Assembly: GCA_022484565.1 (NCBI GenBank)
Contig: JAKVKZ010000035.1
Location: 1-33,595 of the forward strand
Direction: 5' to 3'
Source: Muribaculaceae bacterium
GTDB lineage: Bacteria > Bacteroidota > Bacteroidia > Bacteroidales > Muribaculaceae
Length of the DNA: 33,595 nucleotides
Shown here piece after piece: positions 26,738 to 33,595 of the stretch (position 1 is the stretch's first letter; the number at the start of each line of letters is the position of its first letter). A program made the position numbers and the translations under genes. The notes below the pieces were generated by a model, which worked only from the letters and a program-made list of their open reading frames with translations, was not told the origin of the DNA and ran no database searches.

Positions 26738-26763
26738 ATGACTTTATGATGGGATGATGGGGA

Positions 26764-27852
26764 TTATTTCTGACGATATTTGTCGGACTGCTGCTGGATG
26801 AGCTGGGAATCGTGGAAATAATCGATACGCATGGCTTTACGGACTTCGTCCATGGTGCGGGCACCTACTTCACGGGCGGCTTCGGAACCGCGCTGAAGGA
26901 TGTCGAATATGGCGGGGATGTCCTGCTCCAACTCATGACGGCGGACGCGCATCGGCTCAAGCATGCGGTTGATGATGCCGTTGAGGAATTTCTTGCATTT
27001 CATGTCGCCAAGGCCTCCGCGCATGTAGTGCTGCTTCAATTCGTCGAGATTGGCGTAGTCGGGCCAGAACTGGGCGAAGTCGTCGTCGGTGCAGAAGGCA
27101 TCGAGATAGGTGAAGACGGTGTTGCCTTCGATTTTGCCCGGGTCGTCGACGCGAAGATGGTCGGGGTCGGTGTACATGCTGCGGACTTTTTGCCAAACGT
27201 CGTCGGCTGAGTCGCTGAGGTAGATGCAGTTGCCGAGGCTCTTGCTCATTTTGGCTTTGCCGTCGGTGCCGGGGAGGCGCAAGGAGGCCTGATTTGTGGG
27301 GAGCATGATTTCAGGCTCGACGAGGACATTATCGTAGGTGGAATTGAAACGGCGGACGAGTTCGCGCGTCTGCTCGAGCATTGGCTCCTGATCTTCGCCG
27401 GCGGGCACTGTGGTGCTCTTGAAGAGGGCGATGTCGGCAGCCTGACTGACTGGATAGCAGAAGAAGCCTACGGGGATGTTGGCTTCGAAATTGCGCATTT
27501 TGATTTCGGTCTTGACGGTGGGATTGCGCTGCAGACGTGAGACGGTGACAAGGTTCATGAGGTAGGTGGTGAGTTCGGAGAGTTCCGGAATCTGGCTTTG
27601 GATGAAGATTGTACACTTTTCGGGGTCGAGGCCGGCAGCGAGGTAATCGAGGGCTACCTCGACGATGTTCTGACGGATTTTTTCAGGGTTGTCGGCATTG
27701 TCGGTGAGGGCCTGAACATCGGCCATAAAGACGAACATGCGGTCGAAATCGCCCGCATTCTGCAACTGGACACGGCGGCGGAGTGAGCCAACATAGTGGC
27801 CCAGATGGAGCTTGCCCGTTGGGCGGTCGCCTGTCAAAATAATTTTTCCCAT
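26764..27852 (-). CDS. trpS: Tryptophanyl-tRNA synthetase
   Basis: TrpS charges tRNA-Trp. The 362-residue class I synthetase has [17 protein letters not shown] (HIGH motif HLGH, 16-19), [20 protein letters not shown], the KMSKS loop exactly as KMSKS (201-205), and a C-terminal anticodon-binding region. The N-terminus [13 protein letters not shown] is the normal TrpS start, and a -7 element (TACCTTTG on the - strand) lies 26 bases upstream. The length is slightly above the roughly 330-350 usual for the family. It runs convergently toward the ATPase-helicase cassette. Confidence 0.95.
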   Translation of the reverse strand: MGKIILTGDRPTGKLHLGHYVGSLRRRVQLQNAGDFDRMFVFMADVQALTDNADNPEKIRQNIVEVALDYLAAGLDPEKCTIFIQSQIPELSELTTYLMNLVTVSRLQRNPTVKTEIKMRNFEANIPVGFFCYPVSQAADIALFKSTTVPAGEDQEPMLEQTRELVRRFNSTYDNVLVEPEIMLPTNQASLRLPGTDGKAKMSKSLGNCIYLSDSADDVWQKVRSMYTDPDHLRVDDPGKIEGNTVFTYLDAFCTDDDFAQFWPDYANLDELKQHYMRGGLGDMKCKKFLNGIINRMLEPMRVRRHELEQDIPAIFDILQRGSEAAREVGARTMDEVRKAMRIDYFHDSQLIQQQSDKYRQK

Positions 27853-27878
27853 TGTTACTTTAAATCAAATTTGGAAGA

Positions 27879-27886
27879 CAAAGGTA
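27879..27886 (-). promoter_or_regulatory. -7 element of trpS
   Basis: The - strand reads TACCTTTG, a full TAnnTTTG match, 26 bases before the ATG at 27852. The -33 region is only a T-run. This promoter diverges from the one at 27984-28014. Confidence 0.55.
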
Positions 27887-27983
27887 CAACAATTTCCGCC
27901 AATATGAAAAAAACGGTGCTAAATGAAGAAGAATTTGTGAGGATGGCGGAATGAGGAAAGTGCGAAAAAAAGTGGGGGAAATG

Positions 27984-28014
27984 TTTGTAAACGGAAAAAT
28001 ATGTGTTATTTTTG
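27984..28014 (+). promoter_or_regulatory. Strong promoter of the small repeat-protein gene
   Basis: TTTG (27984-27987), 19 bases, TATTTTTG (28007-28014): an exact Bacteroidetes consensus with ideal spacing. The 5' leader would be about 50 bases. Confidence 0.8.
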
Positions 28015-28071
28015 TAGTGAAAAATATAGTATGGATTCACAAAATCTTAACAAACAAAAAATTGATGAGCT

Positions 28072-28431
28072 ATGAAACAATTAATGATTATCGTATTGAT
28101 TATGACGGGATTCATGACGATGGCAGCACAGGATGACTATTACATGAATCAGGCGCGCTCGTATCAGCGTGAGGCGGAATATTACACGCGTCAGGCGGAC
28201 GGCTACGACAGGGAGGCGGAATACTACAACCGCCAAGCCCAGGGCTATCTGCGGGAGGCGGAATACTACTCGGAACACAAGAATTACGACAAAGTGAAGA
28301 CTTACCAGCAATGGGCCAAGAACTCGACTGAAAAGGCGGACATGTACACCCGTTGGGGCAACAACTCACGGGACAAGGCACAGACGTATATGCGCAGGGC
28401 GGCCGACGCTCTTGACAGGGCTAAAAGATAG
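28072..28431 (+). CDS. Small exported protein with 14-residue EAEYY repeats
   Basis: The 119-residue product has a signal peptide (MKQLMIIVLIMTGFMTMAAQ) and three consecutive 14-residue repeats at 31-44, 45-58 and 59-72 of the form Y-x-REAEYY-x-RQA-x-G. Similar but looser helix-like segments (NSTEKADMY, NSRDKAQTYMRRAADAL) follow. The spacing and charge pattern suggest a continuous surface-exposed helical rod or short coiled coil in the periplasm. It has a consensus promoter and is followed 17 bases later by another small gene, probably in the same transcript. No named family is recognised. Confidence 0.75.
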   Translation: MKQLMIIVLIMTGFMTMAAQDDYYMNQARSYQREAEYYTRQADGYDREAEYYNRQAQGYLREAEYYSEHKNYDKVKTYQQWAKNSTEKADMYTRWGNNSRDKAQTYMRRAADALDRAKR

Positions 28432-28448
28432 AAAGGAGCTAAACGGAA

Positions 28449-28754
28449 TTGCAGCAAAAATTCATTATTACAAACGACGGACATCTGCGGCTCGGCAGGG
28501 TGAACATGCACAAGGACCTGCTGAAGGAGGGCGACGTGTGCATCGGCGGAGGATATTACGAGATTGACTACACGCAGAACAGGCTGATTCTGAGCCGTGA
28601 ATCGTACGACTTCGGGAGACCGCGGTGGGACTTGCTGCACGGACGGCTGAAAATGCCGAAGGCCTATGAGGGAATGGGGATAAGTTATAGGCCTGACGCA
28701 CGGCACGCCGAGGAAATGGACATCGGCGAGGAAGCGGGGATTGAATGGGAATGA
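28449..28754 (+). CDS. Small conserved Bacteroidales protein of unknown function, TTG start
   Basis: The 101-residue product (MQQKFIITNDGHLRLGRVNMHKDLL...) resembles, from memory, a conserved hypothetical family of Bacteroidales carrying FIITNDG, LRLG, HKDLL, GGGYY and LILxRxSYDFG blocks. The start must be the TTG at 28449: an in-frame stop (28440-28442) lies just upstream, AGGAG sits at 28434-28438, and the first ATG (28504) would remove the conserved FIITNDG block. There is no signal peptide, so it is cytoplasmic, unlike the exported protein encoded 17 bases before. The acidic C-terminus ends EEAGIEWE. Confidence 0.72.
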   Translation: MQQKFIITNDGHLRLGRVNMHKDLLKEGDVCIGGGYYEIDYTQNRLILSRESYDFGRPRWDLLHGRLKMPKAYEGMGISYRPDARHAEEMDIGEEAGIEWE

Positions 28755-28777
28755 AAACGGAGACTTAGGGAAAAGAT

Positions 28778-29119
28778 TCAGAAGGCAGCGACGGAGCTGA
28801 TGGCCTTTAGACGCTGCATGAAATTACGGTCGGACTTCGCAACCAGCATGTTATAGTCGGACTGCAAAGAAAGCAAGGGGGCAGCCGGCAGGCCAAGCGC
28901 AGCTTCAACGAGCAAAGCCGTGGGAGCATTTAGCGCACGCTTGCCATTAAGCAACTCACTAAGCAAAGAAGGGGAAATGCCTAATTTATCAGCCAACTGC
29001 TTTTGGGAAATGCCACGTTCAACAAGCTCATTCTTAATGAATAAGCCCGGATGAGTGGGATGGGCAGGTTCCAAATTGTTAGCAATCATTTTGGGATCAA
29101 CGCCATTAACAGTAATCAT
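28778..29119 (-). CDS. HigA-type XRE antitoxin/transcriptional regulator
   Basis: The 113-residue protein has the HigA/VapI layout: an N-terminal PAHPTHPGLFIKNELVERG segment and a helix-turn-helix (ISQKQLADKLGISPSLLSELLNGKRALNAPTALLVEAALG), then a short tail. HigA proteins neutralise the HigB mRNA interferase and repress their operon. No HigB-sized gene lies on either side; the upstream - strand neighbour, 31 bases away, is the AAA_14 ATPase. AGGAGG at 29128-29133 is a strong ribosome binding site fixing the ATG at 29119. It could be an orphan antitoxin or be regulated with the ATPase. Confidence 0.85.
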   Translation of the reverse strand: MITVNGVDPKMIANNLEPAHPTHPGLFIKNELVERGISQKQLADKLGISPSLLSELLNGKRALNAPTALLVEAALGLPAAPLLSLQSDYNMLVAKSDRNFMQRLKAISSVAAF

Positions 29120-29150
29120 ATCAAAATCCTCCTAATGATTCGGGATTACA

Positions 29151-30287
29151 TCACAGACCAATGAAATTCAAATAATTATCACGATTAATCACAGAATAAG
29201 AAGCATCGGGATAAGATGAGATGAATTGAGAGGGGACAGCGGGCATTTTACTGCCCCACTTGAACTCAAATGCCTGCAAAGAGCCATTTTCGACCTCAAC
29301 CAAATCAACTTCCTGCTGAGAGAATGTGCGCCAAAAGTACATGTTGCCTGCACGGGCATAATTGCCCTTAACTTTAAAACGCTCGCTTATCAAATAATTT
29401 TCCCATAAAGCACCAGCGTCCTGACGAATAGACAAAGGGCGAAAATCACTGATAATGGAATTGCGGATGCCATTGTCGCAAAAATACCATTTACCAGCCT
29501 TAGACACTTCTTTACGCAAATTATTGGCATAAGCGCCAAGACGGAAAACGACGAAAACCTTTGAAAGCAAATCAAGGTATCGCTCCACAGTGTTCTTCGA
29601 CATGCCCAACGCGCTGCCAATTTCATCGTAAGAGACCTCATTGCCCACCTGAAAAGCAATCATGCGGAGCAATTCACGCATTTTTTCCGAATTCTTGATG
29701 CCATCGACGGCTAAAATATCCTTGAGCAGATAAGCGCCAACAATATCCCTGAGATAGTCGATTTTCTGCTCTGTATCGTCCATTGCAACCACTTCGGGAT
29801 ACGCCCCATACAGCATACGCAATTCGAGATTGCGCCTTACGGTGAGCGAATCCTCCTTCTGCGATAATTCCTGTTGGGAGAAAGGCGACAAAATAAATTG
29901 CGTGGAACGCCCAACGAGAGGTTCACCCGCCCTATTCAACAAATCGAAGGAAGAAGAACCACTGGCAAGAACTCTAATACCCGGAATTTCATCGACAATC
30001 AATTTCAACTTCATGCCAATGTCGGGAATGCTCTGGGCCTCATCAATCGCAAGCAAATCAACTCCGCCAAAAAGGTGCGAATAGTTAGCAATGCTGCGCT
30101 CCTTCAAAAGCAAAAGAGTGTCGTAATCCTCGCCATTGAGCAGCATCGTACGGCCAGGAAACGAGCCTAAAATGTCCTTTAGAAGAACAGTTTTACCAAC
30201 CCGCCGAGCGCCAAAAAGCAGCACAGCCTTGCCGGGCTGCAACCGCTCAACAATTTTATCCTTTAAAAGTCGATTGATTATTTCCAT
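29151..30287 (-). CDS. AAA_14 / DUF4143 ATPase with PD-(D/E)XK-like C-terminus
   Basis: The 378-residue protein has Walker A GARRVGKT (26-33), Walker B LLAIDEAQSIPDIG, a winged-helix segment (VSYDEIGSALGMSKNTVERYLDLL) and a DUF4143 C-terminal domain. There WENYLISER, YFWRTFSQQEVDLVEV and FEFKWG resemble a PD-(D/E)XK nuclease core (D...ExK). The ATG at 30287 (MEIINRLL) is chosen over the in-frame ATG at 30314, because the -7 element at 30312-30319 overlaps the latter. HigA follows 31 bases later on the same strand, so the two are probably co-transcribed. These ATPases are abundant in Bacteroidales; their role is not established. Confidence 0.9.
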   Translation of the reverse strand: MEIINRLLKDKIVERLQPGKAVLLFGARRVGKTVLLKDILGSFPGRTMLLNGEDYDTLLLLKERSIANYSHLFGGVDLLAIDEAQSIPDIGMKLKLIVDEIPGIRVLASGSSSFDLLNRAGEPLVGRSTQFILSPFSQQELSQKEDSLTVRRNLELRMLYGAYPEVVAMDDTEQKIDYLRDIVGAYLLKDILAVDGIKNSEKMRELLRMIAFQVGNEVSYDEIGSALGMSKNTVERYLDLLSKVFVVFRLGAYANNLRKEVSKAGKWYFCDNGIRNSIISDFRPLSIRQDAGALWENYLISERFKVKGNYARAGNMYFWRTFSQQEVDLVEVENGSLQAFEFKWGSKMPAVPSQFISSYPDASYSVINRDNYLNFIGL

Positions 30288-30311
30288 ATCTACTAATATA
30301 AAATGACCATG

Positions 30312-30319
30312 CAAATATA
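30312..30319 (-). promoter_or_regulatory. -7 element of the AAA_14 ATPase gene
   Basis: The - strand reads TATATTTG, a full TAnnTTTG match, 24 bases before the ATG at 30287. The expected -33 region falls inside the first 33-base repeat and shows no TTTG at the right spacing. Confidence 0.5.
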
Positions 30320-30326
30320 ATAAAAA

Positions 30327-30425
30327 AACTTCAACTGACTATTTTTCTATTAAAAAATGAACTTAGACTGACGATTTTTATACTAAAAAGGCAACTTCAA
30401 CTGACGATTTTTTGATTAACGGCTG
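30327..30425. repeat. Three tandem 33-base repeats upstream of the AAA_14 ATPase gene
   Basis: Units begin at 30327, 30360 and 30393, exactly 33 bases apart, each starting AACTT(CA/AG)ACTGAC(G/T)ATTTTT. They cover the -33 region of the ATPase promoter, so they may be a regulator-binding array. Confidence 0.8.
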
Positions 30426-30601
30426 GAAAACAGTGATGGCAACCTTGGGAAAAGGCTGCCACGAAGGCTTTTATGCTTTCCGAATTTTCGGAAAAGATAT
30501 TCTATTTGCAAAAACGATTTTGACACTGCCGGCTGGAACCCCAAAACCTCCACCGCACAACGCGGCTGCGGCAATTTTGATGCTACACGGCTTGGAAAGT
30601 G
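30426..30601. other. Gap between the repeats and the RecB-type gene
   Basis: A + strand frame beginning in the third repeat (TTG at 30412; first ATG 30436) stays open to 30609 and would encode 57-65 residues (…CHEGFYAFRIFGKDILFAKT…). It has no promoter or ribosome binding site, overlaps the RecB-type stop, and may be a gene remnant. Nothing else is seen. Confidence 0.4.
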
Positions 30602-33595
30602 CTATTTGACGGAAACCACCTCATCGGTGAAGGGATACCAGATGTAACCAGCAACGGCGGTGAAGCCGGAATTGCGAAGAAGATCCATGTAGCCACTGAC
30701 TTGCCGGGAATATTCAGCATCGTTATGCTCATTGTGCTCACCAAACTTGTAATCAATCACGGTGGCATGGTCATCGGGAGTGACAATTACGCGGTCGGGA
30801 CGATGAACGTCGTGGCCGGCGACAATTGACCGCTCATTATAGACGGTCAGGCCATCGGCAAACCAACCGCAACGCTTATTGACTGCATTGCTGACCTCGG
30901 AAATAATATCGCCATCGGCCTTGTCATGGCTCAAAACGCCATGACGGCGACACCATTTGACGGCATTATCAACATCGCGCGCGGAACGGATGCGGCTGAA
31001 AACGGTGTGGTACATCACACCCTCGACGGTTTCTTCGGACTTGCCGGAAGGCTCGGAGAAATAGCTCTTCAATTTAAGATCAGGGGCTGACTTGGCAACC
31101 GAATAAGGCTGCATTTTAACTCCAAGAGGATGCTCCGACGAAGAAGCCATTTCAGCACCATCGGAATCAGCCTTGTGAGTGCATTGCGTAGGCTCACCGA
31201 CGCAGGTGTAAGTGACATCAACTTCAACGTCCTTCGTGGAGCCATCGTCGGCAAGCTGCCTCTCCATGCGCATTCCAGTGTGATCTTTATCGAATTCAGT
31301 GCGGAATTCATCGCTGGAAGGAGACTCAGCATCGGGAGCGACAGCAATCACATCATGGATGAAATCGCTGATGGTTTTTGATTCCTTACCTGCTTTTCCC
31401 ATATAAAAAATGTGCAGCTCGTTGACGGCACGGGTGAAAGCCACATAAGTCTTGTTGAGGCTATCAATCAGAACATCAGTGCCATGATCATCAACGACAG
31501 GCTTCAAGGCAGGGATTTTCTTTGCCTTCGACATAGAGACAGGGAAATAAGGAGGAATAACATTGTCGGAAATGTCAAAATCACATTTTCGAATATCGGC
31601 CTTTTCGAGCCAGAGAGTGTTGTCGTCCTTATGCAAATCCCAAGTGCAGAAAGGAATGATGACGCACGGAAATTCAAGGCCCTTAGCGCTATGGATAGTC
31701 ATCACATTCACGGCATTGTCATTAGGAGGCAGCATGATGGAGGCACTTTCGCCGGCAGTGTCCCACCATTTCAGGAACGAGGTGACAGTGGCGACATTAG
31801 AGGCGCAATAATCAAGGACCATATCCTGAAAAGAATGAATGAAGGCATTATCATCGGAAATAGAATCATCAGGGAGCAAAGCGATGATATGGTCGATAAT
31901 CGACGACAAATCGTCGGATTCGTGGTGCAGAAGGCTACGGACATCGGCGGAAGAATCAGCACTATCGTTGGCGGGATATTCACTGAAACAATCCGACAAT
32001 GCAGTGCCAACACCGTCAGCGCCAGAAGAATTGGCCGACTTGAGCTTTTCCTCAAACTTGCAAAGCAGCCTATACTTCTTCTCATTAATACTTTTCCGAG
32101 TTTTTTTCTCAGTAACACCCTCGACGGGCATATCCTCATCAACATGCGGCTTGGTGACCATAGTGAGAAGTTTGAGATTGCCGATGATGAACCTGACGGA
32201 AGGCGAATTTTTGAGCAGGAGAGAATCGTTGGAAACGATGTCGAAACCAGCATTAAACTTGGCCTTATATTTCAGCAACGCATCAATAATCTCAGCGCCC
32301 TCCTTGTGGGAATTAACCAGTACCGCCACATCGCTGTAGCGATAGCCACGGCCATGCAGTTCATCAATCAGACGCGGAAGCCTTTCAAGCACATTTTCCT
32401 CAAATTCAGCTTTGCCAGCGCCACGGCTACCGTCCTCAAAAGCTTCGAGATGCACATATCCGCCCGGGTGCGAAGGAAGAGTTTTCTGGCACACATTATC
32501 GTAAACATTAGTTACTCCCAATTTATCAGCGATGATGGAGAAGAAAGTGTTGTTGAACTTTATCACATTTGCGCAACTGCGATAGTTAGTGTCGAGATTG
32601 CTTGTGCTGACTTGTCCTTGAAAATCAGCATCCACTTTGTTCTGCAATATCTTGTAATCGGCATTGCGGAAGCGATAGATGCTCTGCTTGACATCGCCGA
32701 TAATCAGATTATCGTTGCTTCGGCTAAGGCTTTCATTCAAAAGAGGCTTCAGATTCTCCCACTGCAATGAAGAAGTGTCCTGAAATTCATCGAGCAGGAA
32801 ATTATTCAGCATAAGTCCTACCCTCTCGTAAATGAAAGGTGTGTCGCTTTTGCCGATGATTTTCTTCAATAAGTCGTTGGTATCGGAAATGAGGATGATA
32901 TTGTTCTCCTCACGGATTTTCTGAATGAAATTGATAAGTTCAGTCATCAAGCCGAACTGATATAGATTGCCGATAATTGCACTTGAAAACAAATATTTTC
33001 CCCAATTATCAATCACACGGCTTATATTTGACCTTATTGCGGCGAAATCACTTGGCGACAACTTATTATATATTGCCTTTTTCAACAATTTGTCATCGTC
33101 GGCATCCAAGGAATTCAGGAACGTATCAGAAGGTTCGGGAAGTGCATCATCAGGGGCAAATTTCACGTTCTTAAATTTATTGAAATATTGAAGTTTTCCG
33201 CCTGCATTATCTTCATTTATGCCCTTATTGCCCAGCAAAGTCCAAAAACCATTTGCGGCAGCCAGAATTTCTTTCTTGGAATCAGTCTTCAACGTTTCCA
33301 TTTCTTTTTTAAAATCCTCGAGGAGGTGCTTCCGCATATAATCCACAATGGCATCGCGGGTGTCGCGGAATCTTTCCTTTGTCAGTTCCTCGGCGAAAGC
33401 GAAGAGCGAAGCGCCCCTATCAAATTCGATATTAGTGAAAATGTCCCAGCCACCGCCAGAGGCGGAAGATGAAATCTTGTCGAGAACAAATTTGGTGAGC
33501 CAATTAATATTATTAATTGAATCAAGTGTGCCGTCGGAAAGCGATGCGAACAAATCATGCACAGCCATATTGGTAACCGATTTCTCATCGAGCGA
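30602..33595 (-). CDS. RecB/AddA-type UvrD helicase-nuclease, N-terminus beyond the window
   Basis: The frame is open to the window edge (codons before the ATG at 33568 read SLDEKSVTN), and the Walker A region expected near the N-terminus is missing, so about 90-100 residues lie outside. Visible motifs are DEFQDT (Walker B), GDVKQSIYRFRNADY, TNYRSCANVIKFNN, MTIHSAKGLEFPCVIIPF and TYVAFTRAVNELHIFY. The C-terminus carries a RecB-family nuclease domain: DRVIVTPDD, VIDYKFGE (Asp and Lys of the catalytic core) and YSRQVSGYMDLL (QxxxY). These enzymes process double-strand breaks for recombination and degrade foreign linear DNA. The AddB-like partner usual in Bacteroidetes is not downstream, so it would lie past the window edge or elsewhere. 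Confidence 0.93.
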   Translation of the reverse strand, partial: SLDEKSVTNMAVHDLFASLSDGTLDSINNINWLTKFVLDKISSSASGGGWDIFTNIEFDRGASLFAFAEELTKERFRDTRDAIVDYMRKHLLEDFKKEMETLKTDSKKEILAAANGFWTLLGNKGINEDNAGGKLQYFNKFKNVKFAPDDALPEPSDTFLNSLDADDDKLLKKAIYNKLSPSDFAAIRSNISRVIDNWGKYLFSSAIIGNLYQFGLMTELINFIQKIREENNIILISDTNDLLKKIIGKSDTPFIYERVGLMLNNFLLDEFQDTSSLQWENLKPLLNESLSRSNDNLIIGDVKQSIYRFRNADYKILQNKVDADFQGQVSTSNLDTNYRSCANVIKFNNTFFSIIADKLGVTNVYDNVCQKTLPSHPGGYVHLEAFEDGSRGAGKAEFEENVLERLPRLIDELHGRGYRYSDVAVLVNSHKEGAEIIDALLKYKAKFNAGFDIVSNDSLLLKNSPSVRFIIGNLKLLTMVTKPHVDEDMPVEGVTEKKTRKSINEKKYRLLCKFEEKLKSANSSGADGVGTALSDCFSEYPANDSADSSADVRSLLHHESDDLSSIIDHIIALLPDDSISDDNAFIHSFQDMVLDYCASNVATVTSFLKWWDTAGESASIMLPPNDNAVNVMTIHSAKGLEFPCVIIPFCTWDLHKDDNTLWLEKADIRKCDFDISDNVIPPYFPVSMSKAKKIPALKPVVDDHGTDVLIDSLNKTYVAFTRAVNELHIFYMGKAGKESKTISDFIHDVIAVAPDAESPSSDEFRTEFDKDHTGMRMERQLADDGSTKDVEVDVTYTCVGEPTQCTHKADSDGAEMASSSEHPLGVKMQPYSVAKSAPDLKLKSYFSEPSGKSEETVEGVMYHTVFSRIRSARDVDNAVKWCRRHGVLSHDKADGDIISEVSNAVNKRCGWFADGLTVYNERSIVAGHDVHRPDRVIVTPDDHATVIDYKFGEHNEHNDAEYSRQVSGYMDLLRNSGFTAVAGYIWYPFTDEVVSVK

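Noticed and set aside
20310-26740. Attachment sites or integrase marking the cassette as an integrative element
   Set aside because: No flanking direct repeats, tRNA gene, integrase or transposase were seen in the window.
31412-32770. 452-codon + strand open frame inside the RecB-type gene
   Set aside because: Antisense shadow: the - strand frame has all UvrD helicase motifs.

Overview
The window looks like a chromosomal piece of a gut Bacteroidales bacterium, most plausibly Muribaculaceae-like. The evidence is a type IX secretion (T9SS) gene block porU-porV-ispF, a DUF3078 outer-membrane protein, a Rex repressor, DUF4143-type ATPases, and several promoters with the Bacteroidetes pattern TTTG-N19-TAnnTTTG. 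The genus assignment is inference.

Layout. 1-3.7 kb: a membrane-anchored GH25 lysozyme, a composite palindromic repeat, and a tight three-gene operon of exported proteins (DUF3078 barrel plus two unknowns). 3.7-5.1 kb: about 1.4 kb of non-coding repeats. 5.1-16.3 kb, + strand: a PorU-like C25 protease, rex, a fumarylacetoacetate-hydrolase-like protein that appears to have lost its metal ligands, a second PorU, PorV, IspF and a membrane acyltransferase. 16.3-19.4 kb, - strand: a Gly/Tyr-rich small exported protein, a Bax-inhibitor-1 protein and ArgS. 19.4-20.5 kb: a second, inverted copy of the repeat element from 4.3-4.9 kb. 20.5-26.7 kb: an AT-rich two-gene cassette, a sacsin/NO VEIN-like GHKL ATPase followed 2 bp later by an SF1 helicase with a C-terminal PIN nuclease domain, closed by a strong terminator. 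26.8-33.6 kb: TrpS, two small conserved proteins, a HigA-type regulator, an AAA_14/DUF4143 ATPase, and the 3' part of a RecB/AddA-type helicase-nuclease that runs off the window end.

How the genes work together. PorU (sortase/CTD protease) and PorV (outer-membrane shuttle) act together at the end of T9SS export. The extra PorU-like gene upstream of rex suggests a duplicated sortase. The GHKL ATPase plus helicase-PIN cassette is the best candidate for an undescribed system. Its composition, compact operon and position between housekeeping tRNA synthetase genes and a repeat array fit a horizontally acquired anti-phage defence cassette, but no function can be proven from sequence alone.

Repeats. 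A 650-820 bp element built on 189-190-bp tandem units occurs once in each orientation and brackets the 14.6-kb T9SS-argS segment. Smaller palindromes and a 3 x 33-bp repeat sit in other intergenic gaps.
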